Source: a virus. Taken from it: DNA of 30,064 nt. The stretch lies in the IMG/VR virus record IMGVR_UViG_3300044837_000119, positions 1 to 30,064 of that record. The stretch is one strand, 5' to 3'. The notes below the pieces were generated by a model. That model saw only the letters and a program-made list of their open reading frames with translations, had not been told where the DNA came from and searched no databases. A program made the position numbers and the translations under genes. Positions 19,237 to 27,621 of this stretch are shown piece by piece. The first letter of the stretch is position 1; each line of letters starts with the position of its first letter.

Positions 19237-20786
19237 TGACCGCATCAGCTCTAGCCAAACGCATAGAAGACATAGAAGATTCAAGACGAAAGGGCGAGAC
19301 TCGCCACATAACAATAAACAAGGACAGGATGGTAATAAATGGACTTGAGCAGGATAAAATCTATATTCCGACTGCGACCGGTCGTGTTGCTCATATCGAC
19401 GACAGCTTTGTTCGTGTCATTATGGGCCCTTACGGAAGTGGAAAATCAACATGGGCAGCTACGGAGATTGTCAAACGAGCTTGCGCTGTACCCGCCTGGC
19501 ACTCAGGCAGACGACGTAGCCGCTGGGGAATCGTGCGAAACACCAGTGGAGAGCTATCAACAACCACCCTTGCAACTTGGCTAGCATGGTTTGAAGACCT
19601 AGGAGATGTGAGGCGTCGCATGAAGCCCATAATGACTTATGAGCACACCTTTAACGATGGCCATGGAGTGGTGGAGCTTGAGCTGCTATTCATTGCCCTA
19701 GACAGACCAGAGGACGTGAGGAAGATTAAGTCCCTTGAGCTTACGGGGTGCTATATCAATGAACTATCGGAGGTTCCAAAAGCCGCTCTTGCTCACATGA
19801 AGGGTCGTGTCAATCGCTATCCTTCAAAGGCTTTTTGCCAAGAGCCGTATTGGTCAGGTATTATTGCAGATACTAACCCTCCGGAAGACGACCACTGGAT
19901 TTACAAAGACTTTGAGGAACAAGCATTTGAGCATCATAGATTATTTAAACAGCCACCAGGTCTTATCAAGGTTAATGGTAAATGGGCTCGCAATCCTGTT
20001 GCTGATAATGCAGATCACCTGCCTGGCAATTATTATGAAATGCTTGCAGAAGGTCAATCTCAAGAATTTATCAAGGTATTCTGTCTTGGCGAGTATGGTT
20101 CTGTTGGCTTCGGCAAGCGTGTATATCCTGAGTTCAACCCTGATTTCCACGCTGTCGAGTCACTAACAGCAATCCAGGGAGAGCAATTAATACTGGGATG
20201 GGACTTTGGGCTAACTCCGGCTTGCGTTGTAATGCAGTTATCACCCAGAGGGCAATTGCTTATTCTTAAAGAATACGTGGCAGATGGTATGGGAATTAGA
20301 AGCTTTGCAGACTCCATCGTAATCCCAGGACTGCTCAAAGACTTCCCGTATTGCAAAGTTGGCATGAGTATTGCAGACCCGGCAGGGAACAACCGCAGCG
20401 AGATAATCGAAGAAATGTCTTGCATAGGAGAGTTATCATCCCTTGGCATACAAACCCGTGGCGCACGTACTAATGACATTGACCCGCGCCTAGGCTCTGT
20501 ACGATACTTCTTAAATAAGTTTGTTGATGGGAAACCAGGATTTGTGCTTGATAGGCGTAATTGCCCAACACTATTTAAAGGTTTTGTTAAAGACTATGTG
20601 TATGCCCGTGTAGCTGTATCGGGTGAAGAGCGCTACAAAGACAAGCCTAATAAAAACATGGCTAGTCATCCCATGGATGCTTTGGGCTATGGTTGCTTGG
20701 AAATTGCTTCCGATCGTATAGCCATGGACAAGATGGGTGATAAGCCTGTTATGGATTACTTTAACCCTGTTATGAGGTTGTTTTGA
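19233..20786 (+). CDS. terL: Terminase large subunit
   Basis: The 517-residue protein has a Walker A GPYGSGKST at 65-73, a Walker B-type ELTGCYINELSE at 169-180 with the catalytic Glu pair, and the C-terminal nuclease motif LGWDFGLTPA at 321-330. Further nuclease-like Asp positions follow in SIADPAGNNRSE and HPMDALGYG. Length and order fit tailed-phage TerL: ATPase motor then RNase H-fold nuclease. It pumps DNA through the portal and cuts the concatemer. ATGA overlap with the gene before and TGATG overlap with the gene after. Confidence 0.92.
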   Translation: MMTASALAKRIEDIEDSRRKGETRHITINKDRMVINGLEQDKIYIPTATGRVAHIDDSFVRVIMGPYGSGKSTWAATEIVKRACAVPAWHSGRRRSRWGIVRNTSGELSTTTLATWLAWFEDLGDVRRRMKPIMTYEHTFNDGHGVVELELLFIALDRPEDVRKIKSLELTGCYINELSEVPKAALAHMKGRVNRYPSKAFCQEPYWSGIIADTNPPEDDHWIYKDFEEQAFEHHRLFKQPPGLIKVNGKWARNPVADNADHLPGNYYEMLAEGQSQEFIKVFCLGEYGSVGFGKRVYPEFNPDFHAVESLTAIQGEQLILGWDFGLTPACVVMQLSPRGQLLILKEYVADGMGIRSFADSIVIPGLLKDFPYCKVGMSIADPAGNNRSEIIEEMSCIGELSSLGIQTRGARTNDIDPRLGSVRYFLNKFVDGKPGFVLDRRNCPTLFKGFVKDYVYARVAVSGEERYKDKPNKNMASHPMDALGYGCLEIASDRIAMDKMGDKPVMDYFNPVMRLF

Positions 20787-21061
20787 TGAGATTTGCACTT
20801 AATATTATAGATGAATATACCTCACCAACAGAGCATCACGATGCATCATTAATTGTTACATTTTATTCAAAGAAAGGCGAAGAACATGCAAGAGATGAAG
20901 CAATGGGAACAGACAACCCAGGGATTTATACCACCTCTATCTTTATGCCAAAAGAATTAAATGACCAGATTAAAGCAGTGGAATTTTGTATTAACAGGCT
21001 TATTGAAAAGCATCATCTTAATTTAAACGGAGAACAACCATGTCAACCCAATCACAAATAA
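20786..21061 (+). CDS. Protein of unknown function, 91 aa
   Basis: The start at ATG 20786 overlaps the TerL stop. The product (MRFALNIIDEYTSPTEHHDASLIVTFYSKKG... EFCINRLIEKHHLNL) has alternating strands and a C-terminal helix. It is not recognised. Confidence 0.6.
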   Translation: MRFALNIIDEYTSPTEHHDASLIVTFYSKKGEEHARDEAMGTDNPGIYTTSIFMPKELNDQIKAVEFCINRLIEKHHLNLNGEQPCQPNHK

Positions 21062-21300
21062 CACTCGTAGTAGATTTTGCAGGTGAGGCCAATGCAATTA
21101 TCCCACGCATGTGTCGCCTATATTGCCCTAACAACACCCTAACTGAGATTACAGTGGCAGGATACCTGGACAACTACTTGCACACACAGAACATAAGCCT
21201 ACTGGATACAGACTTCATAGCAGCCGTGGCCTCTAACGGTCACCAATGGTACAAGGCCGTGTTTACTGATGGCTCTTGCCAGTTGACCGTGCTGCCATAA
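21040..21300 (+). CDS. Probable small structural protein, 86 aa
   Basis: The sequence (VVDFAGEANAIIPRMCRLYC... LTEITVAGYLDNYL... WYKAVFTDGSCQLTVLP) looks beta-rich, with TVAGYLDNY recalling motifs in small virion-associated proteins near the head genes. GGAGAACAACC precedes the ATG. It overlaps the previous gene by 22 bases. Confidence 0.55.
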   Translation: MSTQSQITLVVDFAGEANAIIPRMCRLYCPNNTLTEITVAGYLDNYLHTQNISLLDTDFIAAVASNGHQWYKAVFTDGSCQLTVLP

Positions 21301-21503
21301 TGCAGGTAATTAAAGGGCTTAAGAACTCAAATCTTGCAATCCCAGTTGATCGTATAGATTGGATTAATTGGGAGGATGGGGCAAAAGGAAGGTATATTAT
21401 TAAAATTGGCACAGGTGGCGCAACTCATATCCTTGATTGCGACAACAAGGAAGAATTGATTGCGGCCTATGATGGCATAATTAAGTTTATTGAAGAATTA
21501 TAA
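21300..21503 (+). CDS. Small protein of unknown function, 67 aa
   Basis: ATG 21300 overlaps the previous stop (TAATG) and is preferred over TTG 21276. The product (MQVIKGLKNSNLAIPVDRIDWINWEDG... FIEEL) has a beta start and a helical end. No family is recognised. Confidence 0.6.
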   Translation: MQVIKGLKNSNLAIPVDRIDWINWEDGAKGRYIIKIGTGGATHILDCDNKEELIAAYDGIIKFIEEL

Positions 21504-21520
21504 ACCAAAAGGAGAAGTAA

Positions 21521-21772
21521 ATGCTGTTACAAGAAGCACTAGAAGCGTTAAAATCAGGAGCACAGTTATATCGCACAGGTTGGAGCCCACAAGACGGCTA
21601 CCTGGTATTCATGCCAGGAATGAGCCATGTTTGGAAGATTGTATTGAAGCCTCAGCCCAATGCCGGTAATTACATATTCAGCATGGAGGACTTAACAGCT
21701 GATGACTGGGAATTGTTTTCCATGGCAAGTCTTGGTTGCATTGAGGCTGAAGTTGAGCTAGAAGCCGCCTGA
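21521..21772 (+). CDS. DUF2829 (Tad2-family) protein, single domain
   Basis: The 83-residue protein shows the DUF2829 pattern well: LQEALEALKSGAQLYRTGW at 3-21, a hydrophobic strand DGYLVFMPG, and MEDLTADDWELF at ~56-67. AGGAGAAGTAA precedes the ATG. The family includes Tad2, which binds immune cyclic nucleotides; binding is not shown here. It lies among head-assembly genes, where it would be expressed late, in contrast to the two-domain copy at 10151-10525. Confidence 0.82.
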   Translation: MLLQEALEALKSGAQLYRTGWSPQDGYLVFMPGMSHVWKIVLKPQPNAGNYIFSMEDLTADDWELFSMASLGCIEAEVELEAA

Positions 21773-21847
21773 AAGTATCCTGTAACCCATGCGTTTAATT
21801 CATGGTACAAGAGCTTAAGTAATATCTTAGAATAAAGTGAAAGCTTA

Positions 21848-21870
21848 TAAGCCGCATAAATAGCGGCTTA
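21848..21870. terminator. Hairpin before the portal gene
   Basis: TAAGCCGC (21848-21855) pairs perfectly with GCGGCTTA (21863-21870) around a 7-base loop. Only AATT follows, so termination would be partial. It lies in the 116 bases between the DUF2829 and portal frames. A second, smaller inverted repeat (GGTGGG / CCCACC) follows. Confidence 0.45.
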
Positions 21871-21942
21871 AATTAGGTGGGGTGTTAATTGTTGATATCC
21901 CACCATGTTAAATGTTTAACCCAGGATGGGGAATTAAGCCAA

Positions 21943-24147
21943 ATGGAAATCATTGCTGAACAAATAGCACCCGAAGACATAGACGAGATAAACGAGTCCC
22001 TTCTAGCAGAACTTAAGGCCGCAGGCATTGATGAGGCAGAAGTATTAAAGAAAGCCCGTGAAGACATGGTCTTATGGGACGGCTACTTTGGCGAGAACAC
22101 AGTCCGAGGTAAGGATGATATGAACTTCGTACTGCGTGACCAATGGTCGGCAGTAGAACGTTCAGAGTTTAGCCGTACCTTCAAGCCCGCTATGACGTTC
22201 AACAAACTTTATGATACTACGAAGAAAGTAATAGGTGAGCAACGTAAGAACAAGCCTGATCTCATGGTGAGATCGCTCACTGGCAAAGCAACTCAGGCAC
22301 AAATAGACCTACGTGCAGACCTGGTACGCACAATCAGTTATCAGTCCCAGAATGACCTGGTATATCAGACAGCCTTCAAACAGGCCTTAATGATGGGATA
22401 TGGGGCTTTTGAGATAGTACTCGATTACGAGTCCCCCAAATCATTTAACCAAGTCATTCGCTATGAACTTATCCCAGATGTGATACGCACCTCATTTGAC
22501 CCATGCGCATTGAAGCCTCACAAAGGAGATGGTAACTTTTGTGCTCGTCAATACCTGTATACCAAAGAGGAGTTCTATGCCACCTATCCTCACGTACAAA
22601 ACCCAGTATCGTATTCCGACCCCAGAAGCCTATTAGACTTTCAATGGGAAACACGCGACACCATCATAGTTTGCAAGTACACACGCAAGGAATGGTTTCC
22701 GGTAAAACTCTTTCTTCTATCAGATGGACGTAGTGTCACAGAGGATGAATGGGAGGGCATGAAGCCCGAAATAAAGGGACTAGAAGAGTTGGCTGCATCC
22801 AGTGCCGTTGTGGGAGATATAATACGGAAAGATATCCCGCGCATTGTCGGGGAACGAATGAGCAAGGACTATAAGATACGGCAATATGTGCTTACCCAAA
22901 ACCAAATTATAAAATTCACGGATTGGCCTTCTAAGTTCTTGCCCATGATATTCGTAGACGGAGATTCGAACTACATAAACGGCCAGCAATACACACGTTC
23001 ATTTATTCATGAAGCACGAGATGCCCAGAAGTTTATAAACTATGTAGGTTCTGAGATTGCCGCTGAAATTAAGAACCGTAGACGTGAGCAATGGATAGTA
23101 ACGCCCGACAACATCAAGGGCTTTGAACAAATGTGGCGAAACCCCGAGCTGCAAATAGGCGCACTCGTATCAAATCCAGACCCAAAAACTGGAATGATGC
23201 CCCAAAAGCAAGCCCCCTGGGAACTATCACAAACCCTTTTACAGCAATACCAACGAGGGTCTCAAGACATCAGAGAAATCCTTGGGTTTAGTGAGAACGA
23301 GGCACTCCAAGGGCATGATATGTCTGGAAAGGCGAGACGTGAGCGCAAACTGGAAGGCTCAATGTCTTGCTATGTCTGGTTTGATAACCTAAACCAGGCA
23401 ATCGAGCAATCAGGGCGCGTAGTATTAGATCTCCTGCCAGTTATAGCCGGAGAAGAAGAGCGCCACATGATTGTGTCTAAGAAAGACGGAAGAACTGAAC
23501 CTATCACATTAAACAAGATTACAGGACAGACCGAGGACGGCGCACCTGTTCGCGAAAACCAACTTGATAACGAAGACTATGATGTAGAAATTGATACAGG
23601 TCCTTCATTTGCTGTGCAAAAAGACATCGCGCTTGAATACTTCCAGACAACTGTTGCTGCCAATCCTCAAGTATTTAACCTCATTGCAGACCTTTGGGCT
23701 GAGAACTTAGACATTCAACAGCGTGACCAGGTCAAGGGGCGCTTGAAGAACCTTGTTCCTCCTGAAATCATAGCTAAAGAGGAAGGAAAGGAGCTGCCTC
23801 CAAAACCTCCTGGCCCTCAAGAGCAAATGATGGCACAACAGCAACAAATGATGCAGATGGAAATACAAGAGAAGATGGCAGAAATACAAAACAAGCAAGC
23901 AAGGCTTGAGTTAGATAAGCAAAAGATACAGCTTGAAGAGGCGGAACTCATGCTTAAAGCCCAGAAGGTGCAACTTGATAGTCAAATGGATATCTATAAT
24001 CACCAGGCTGACATTGAAAAAACAAAGCTTGTTCATGGATTAGATAAGAACAAGCATGAGACAGACTTTGCAACAGACATTGCAAAGATTTTAAGCGATT
24101 TGCACAAGCATTCTAATCCCCAACAAAAAGAAACCAAGAAAGATTAG
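21943..24147 (+). CDS. P22-like portal protein
   Basis: The product is ~734 residues, the size of P22-type portals. It begins with an acidic N-terminal helix (EDIDEINESLLAELK), a stem/wing region with W-x-G-YF (VLWDGYFGENT), SAVERSEF.RTFKPAMTFNKL, IGEQRKNKPDLMVR and GYGAFEIVLDYES, and a Gln/Met-rich C-terminal coiled coil (EQMMAQQQQMMQMEI then alternating Glu/Lys). P22-type portals carry such a helical barrel. The ATG at 21943 is chosen; TTG 21889 would add 18 residues. The portal forms the DNA channel at one vertex. Confidence 0.85.
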   Translation: MEIIAEQIAPEDIDEINESLLAELKAAGIDEAEVLKKAREDMVLWDGYFGENTVRGKDDMNFVLRDQWSAVERSEFSRTFKPAMTFNKLYDTTKKVIGEQRKNKPDLMVRSLTGKATQAQIDLRADLVRTISYQSQNDLVYQTAFKQALMMGYGAFEIVLDYESPKSFNQVIRYELIPDVIRTSFDPCALKPHKGDGNFCARQYLYTKEEFYATYPHVQNPVSYSDPRSLLDFQWETRDTIIVCKYTRKEWFPVKLFLLSDGRSVTEDEWEGMKPEIKGLEELAASSAVVGDIIRKDIPRIVGERMSKDYKIRQYVLTQNQIIKFTDWPSKFLPMIFVDGDSNYINGQQYTRSFIHEARDAQKFINYVGSEIAAEIKNRRREQWIVTPDNIKGFEQMWRNPELQIGALVSNPDPKTGMMPQKQAPWELSQTLLQQYQRGSQDIREILGFSENEALQGHDMSGKARRERKLEGSMSCYVWFDNLNQAIEQSGRVVLDLLPVIAGEEERHMIVSKKDGRTEPITLNKITGQTEDGAPVRENQLDNEDYDVEIDTGPSFAVQKDIALEYFQTTVAANPQVFNLIADLWAENLDIQQRDQVKGRLKNLVPPEIIAKEEGKELPPKPPGPQEQMMAQQQQMMQMEIQEKMAEIQNKQARLELDKQKIQLEEAELMLKAQKVQLDSQMDIYNHQADIEKTKLVHGLDKNKHETDFATDIAKILSDLHKHSNPQQKETKKD

Positions 24148-24304
24148 ACCCCACATATAGGGTAACAATTAGTAATTATATGATTTAAGATGTATCTATC
24201 GGGTACAGGACGTACCTAGGGTATCAGGCCGCCGTAGCGCCTAGGGTCGAAGCCTACCGAAAGGCCGAGACATCAAAGAGATGTCGACATGGAGTAGTTG
24301 AAAT
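24148..24304 (+). promoter_or_regulatory. Structured leader before the scaffold gene
   Basis: The 157-base gap has no ORF of note but several hairpins: GGTAC/GTACC, CCTAGGG repeated twice in close spacing, and GACATC/GATGTC just before the start. The scaffold start has only a distant GGAG (10 bases away). Folding could control scaffold translation, which many phages regulate tightly. Confidence 0.35.
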
Positions 24305-25126
24305 ATGGACGAAGACCAAGATGTTTTAGCCGAAAATAATAGCGGTGATAGTGAAGATGTTGAGAATGGCGGAGTAGGCCCGGGTGACGTCGAACAGCAA
24401 GGAATTGATGACGACGAACAAGGAAGTGACCAAGATGATAGCCCCACAAGGTCTATTCAGAAAAGGATTCACGCCCAGGCTAAGAAGCACGCAAGAGAAA
24501 TGCGCCAAATGCAGGATCAAATGGCACATATGCAATCACAATTTGGAAGTGATAGCGCCAATCCCCAACAACATAACTATCAAAGCAACTCTTACAATTC
24601 ACCTGGGCAGCCTAGCTCGCCTAGCATGACGGAAGAAGAGAAGATACATCATGCCGTACGTTTTGCACTCGGGGAGAAGGAACACCAAGAGAGGCAAGCT
24701 AAGGACGCTGAACGGCAAGCCCATGTACATAAGCAGTATCAACGCTTAAATGATGAGTTTGATCGGGCAGGGGAAAAGTACGACGATTTCGACGATGTGG
24801 TACGGCACGAGGATGTGCCATTTACGCCACATGTACGTGACGCTTTGTTGCTCGTTGAAAATCCGGCAGAAGTAGCTTATAAGCTCGGCAAGAACAGGAA
24901 AGAACTCGAACGTATATCTAAACTCCATCCCCTAGAACAAGCACGCGAGGTTAATAAGCTGTCTTTTGCATTGCGGAGTGGTGCCGATGGTAAATCATCA
25001 AACGCCATGAAATCTAGTCCCTTAGGCTCCATAAAGCAAAATCCCGCTCATTCCTCAAATGCCGTTACGGACAAGACACCGCCTTCTGCAATTAGAGCGC
25101 GGATGAAGGCTGGCACATGGAAGTGA
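24305..25126 (+). CDS. Scaffolding protein
   Basis: The 273-residue protein lies between the portal and coat genes, where P22-type scaffold genes are. It is very acidic at the N-terminus (MDEDQDVLAENN), has helical, Gln/Met-rich and charged middle segments (KKHAREMRQMQDQMAHMQ), and ends basic (SAIRARMKAGTWK). P22-like scaffolds bind coat through a basic C-terminal helix-turn-helix and leave before DNA packaging. Scaffold sequences vary a lot, so the call rests on position and composition. Confidence 0.75.
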   Translation: MDEDQDVLAENNSGDSEDVENGGVGPGDVEQQGIDDDEQGSDQDDSPTRSIQKRIHAQAKKHAREMRQMQDQMAHMQSQFGSDSANPQQHNYQSNSYNSPGQPSSPSMTEEEKIHHAVRFALGEKEHQERQAKDAERQAHVHKQYQRLNDEFDRAGEKYDDFDDVVRHEDVPFTPHVRDALLLVENPAEVAYKLGKNRKELERISKLHPLEQAREVNKLSFALRSGADGKSSNAMKSSPLGSIKQNPAHSSNAVTDKTPPSAIRARMKAGTWK

Positions 25127-25202
25127 GCAGGGGACTACGGATTAGACCCTAATACCCCGATCACGCCTAAGTGTCATTAAAGGACTAATGGAGACTTAAG
25201 CA

Positions 25203-26414
25203 ATGCCTAATCAATTTATTACTACTGACTTAGTCAGTAATACCGCGTTAGCCATGTTTGCTAACAATGCACCTTTTGTAATGACCGCATCCCGTATTTA
25301 CCAAGATGACTTCGTGTCCTCTGGCTACAAGATTGGGGATACATTGCAAGTAAGACGTCAAAACCATTTTATCGTTGGTGATGGCTCGGTTGCGACCCCT
25401 CAATCAATCGTAGAAACTGTCGAAACAATCGTAGTTGCACATCAGTATCACGCACTTATTGCCTACACAATCCAAGATTTGACCCTACGTATTGAAGACT
25501 TCTCACGTCTCTTCATCGCCCCTGCCATCCAAGAAGTAATTACCCAGATGGAAAAGGACATTGCAAGTGCCGCTGAACAAGAACTTAACTTCTTTACAGG
25601 TACCGCAGGCGTAAGCATTAATAGCTTTACAACTGTTGATACAGCAGGGGCTAAGTTGCTAGAACAGGGCGTAAACATTGCAAGTGACGCCTACCTTGCC
25701 ATGACTGTACGCGATGGCTCAAGCCTAAAAGGCGCACTCCTGAACAACTTTACGCCTGTGTTCAATGAAGACATCGTGCGTTCCAGTGCTATTGGTCATT
25801 TGAGTTACTTTGACATCTTTCAGTCTCAGAATATCAAGCATCATATCGCAGGTGCAGGACCACGCTTACATAGTTCCGATCCATTGCTTGTAGCAGGTGC
25901 TGTGGCTTCCGGCAATACCATCCTAATGGATGGCGCAACCATTAACATTACAGATTACTTTGTGGTAGGGGATGTTATCTCTATTGCAGGCGTTGAGTCT
26001 GTAAACCCTGTAGGTCGTGCATCAACTGGTCAGGACATGCAGTTTGTAGTTACTGCCAATGCTTCCTCTAGCAACACAGGTACTTTAACAGTACTAGTAA
26101 GCCCAACAATCATCTCAGATACATTGAATCCTAACCGCAATGTTAGCAATGCAATACCAGATGATGCTCCAGTCACAATGGTTGGTACCCATAACGTCAA
26201 TGTAGCTTACCCAAGCCGCGGTCTAGATATTGTGTGCCCCCCCTTGTACAAGCTTCAAGTACCTTATGCATCAGTAGCTGTTGACCCTGAAACAGGACTT
26301 TCCTTGGCTGTTACCCAAACAGGTGACATCTTAGGCTATCAGAACTACATGCGTATAGACTTACTATGCGGCTTTAAATGGCACCAGCAGTATGCAGTCC
26401 GTGTACTCTCTTAA
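25203..26414 (+). CDS. P22-like major coat protein
   Basis: The 403-residue protein starts NQFITTDLVSNTALAMFAN and contains DDFVSSGYKIGDTLQVRR, YHALIAYTIQDLTLRIEDF and AIGHLSYFDIFQSQNIKHH, matching the gp5-type coat pattern (HK97 fold with an inserted domain). Length fits the family (~430). It would assemble the T=7 capsid with the scaffold. GGAGA before the ATG. Confidence 0.85.
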   Translation: MPNQFITTDLVSNTALAMFANNAPFVMTASRIYQDDFVSSGYKIGDTLQVRRQNHFIVGDGSVATPQSIVETVETIVVAHQYHALIAYTIQDLTLRIEDFSRLFIAPAIQEVITQMEKDIASAAEQELNFFTGTAGVSINSFTTVDTAGAKLLEQGVNIASDAYLAMTVRDGSSLKGALLNNFTPVFNEDIVRSSAIGHLSYFDIFQSQNIKHHIAGAGPRLHSSDPLLVAGAVASGNTILMDGATINITDYFVVGDVISIAGVESVNPVGRASTGQDMQFVVTANASSSNTGTLTVLVSPTIISDTLNPNRNVSNAIPDDAPVTMVGTHNVNVAYPSRGLDIVCPPLYKLQVPYASVAVDPETGLSLAVTQTGDILGYQNYMRIDLLCGFKWHQQYAVRVLS

Positions 26415-26424
26415 GGAACGTATT

Positions 26425-26613
26425 ATGCTTACTTGCGTACATAGTCCAATAGAGCCAATGCGGGTAGTAGAAGAGCATGAAGCCGCGCGCCTGAAATCTA
26501 CAGGCGTTTGGTTTGATTGTCCTGCCAAGGCACAAAAGTATAGGGAAAAGGTGGAGGCTGAAGTTCTTGATGAACCAAAGCCCGCACTTAAACAAAATGG
26601 GAGAAAGAAATGA
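26425..26613 (+). CDS. Small protein after the coat gene, 62 aa
   Basis: ATG 26425 (MLTCVHSPIEPMRVVEEHEAA) is chosen because AAGGA lies eight bases upstream; 26392 would overlap the coat gene. The product is mixed, with a WFDCPAKAQKYREK helix and a Lys-rich tail (KQNGRKK). It is not recognised. Confidence 0.6.
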   Translation: MLTCVHSPIEPMRVVEEHEAARLKSTGVWFDCPAKAQKYREKVEAEVLDEPKPALKQNGRKK

Positions 26614-26813
26614 AAGACAATTCTATGGTGCAATCAAACAATGCGTTTGTAAAAGCTGAACAAATGAAGATGAAGAGCAAGATGGGCAACCGTCCAGGAG
26701 CGCCTGCTGAAATGAAGCATTTCGATGCCTACATGAGCAACGATGGTGAAGGTGCACAAGCCTTTGGCCGTAAACTTTGCAGTGGATTGGATGACGCGTT
26801 TCCGTTGAAATAA
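26610..26813 (+). CDS. Small protein, 67 aa
   Basis: The start overlaps the previous stop (ATGA). The product (MKDNSMVQSNNAFVKAEQMKMKSKMG... SGLDDAFPLK) is polar with several Met/Lys. It ends just before a strong terminator and is the last gene of the head operon. Confidence 0.6.
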   Translation: MKDNSMVQSNNAFVKAEQMKMKSKMGNRPGAPAEMKHFDAYMSNDGEGAQAFGRKLCSGLDDAFPLK

Positions 26814-26821
26814 GTCGATTG

Positions 26822-26854
26822 AATCGACATGACGTAATGTCATGTCGATTTTTA
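26822..26854 (+). terminator. Strong terminator after the head genes
   Basis: A perfect 12-bp stem AATCGACATGAC/GTCATGTCGATT (26822-26833 and 26839-26850) with a 5-base loop is followed by TTTTAA-like sequence. It separates the head genes from the tail genes and is the best terminator on the plus strand here. Confidence 0.75.
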
Positions 26855-26882
26855 ATGGCTTTTTAAACATGAGGAAGCGGCC

Positions 26883-27620
26883 ATGGTTCAAATAGTAAGA
26901 ACTATAAATGAGTTAATTATTAATTCACTTTATCTAATCGGTGAACTTGGAGTTGGAGAGCCAGCCGACTCGTTCATGCTTTCATCAGGATTAGAGCTTA
27001 CGAATGAATTATTGGCACAATTTGCACTAGACAGCATATACATTCCTTATTTGACAGAAGTGCCGTTTAACATGATTGTAGGGCAGGCCACCTATACCGT
27101 AAGTGACATGATATTGCCCGTAGATGTGCCATTTAGTGAAATCGTAGATTTGTCCTTTGCAAATTACACCGTACCCAGTGCAGGACAGGGGATTATTTAC
27201 CCACTGCAAATTATAACGAAATCCCAATATTACAATGTAACTAGGCTTTTGCCTTTGCAAACACGTCCTGGGTTTATCTTCTTAGACAAGCAGCCAGAAT
27301 ACACGACCGTTACGTTATACCCGCAACCCGATCAGCCATATCCATGTCTTTTGGGTGCGAAGCTTATGATTAGCAGCATGATTGCGAACCAACCACTGGA
27401 TAGGGTGCCACCGTTCTACTATGGGTTTTTAAAGTACAGCCTTGCGCGTAAATTCTTAAGTTATTATCCATCTGGAAACTGGCCAGACACATCAGAGCAA
27501 GCCTATCAGGATTATTACAACTCAATAAAGGGGGTCAATGAAACAGATTTGACCATCCGGCCAACTGCAATATTATCAAGACCAGAGCCTTTCTACTGGC
27601 AAAACATTTTGGCATACTAA
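26883..27620 (+). CDS. P22 gp4-like tail accessory factor
   Basis: The 245-residue product matches the gp4 layout: a helical start (VRTINELIINSLYLIGELGVGEP), QATYTVSDMILPVDVPF, then PGFIFLDKQPEYTTVTLYPQP and YYGFLKYSLARKFLSYYPSG near the end. P22 gp4 binds the underside of the portal and begins tail assembly. The gp10-like gene follows by one base, as in P22. Confidence 0.8.
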   Translation: MVQIVRTINELIINSLYLIGELGVGEPADSFMLSSGLELTNELLAQFALDSIYIPYLTEVPFNMIVGQATYTVSDMILPVDVPFSEIVDLSFANYTVPSAGQGIIYPLQIITKSQYYNVTRLLPLQTRPGFIFLDKQPEYTTVTLYPQPDQPYPCLLGAKLMISSMIANQPLDRVPPFYYGFLKYSLARKFLSYYPSGNWPDTSEQAYQDYYNSIKGVNETDLTIRPTAILSRPEPFYWQNILAY

Positions 27621-27621
27621 T

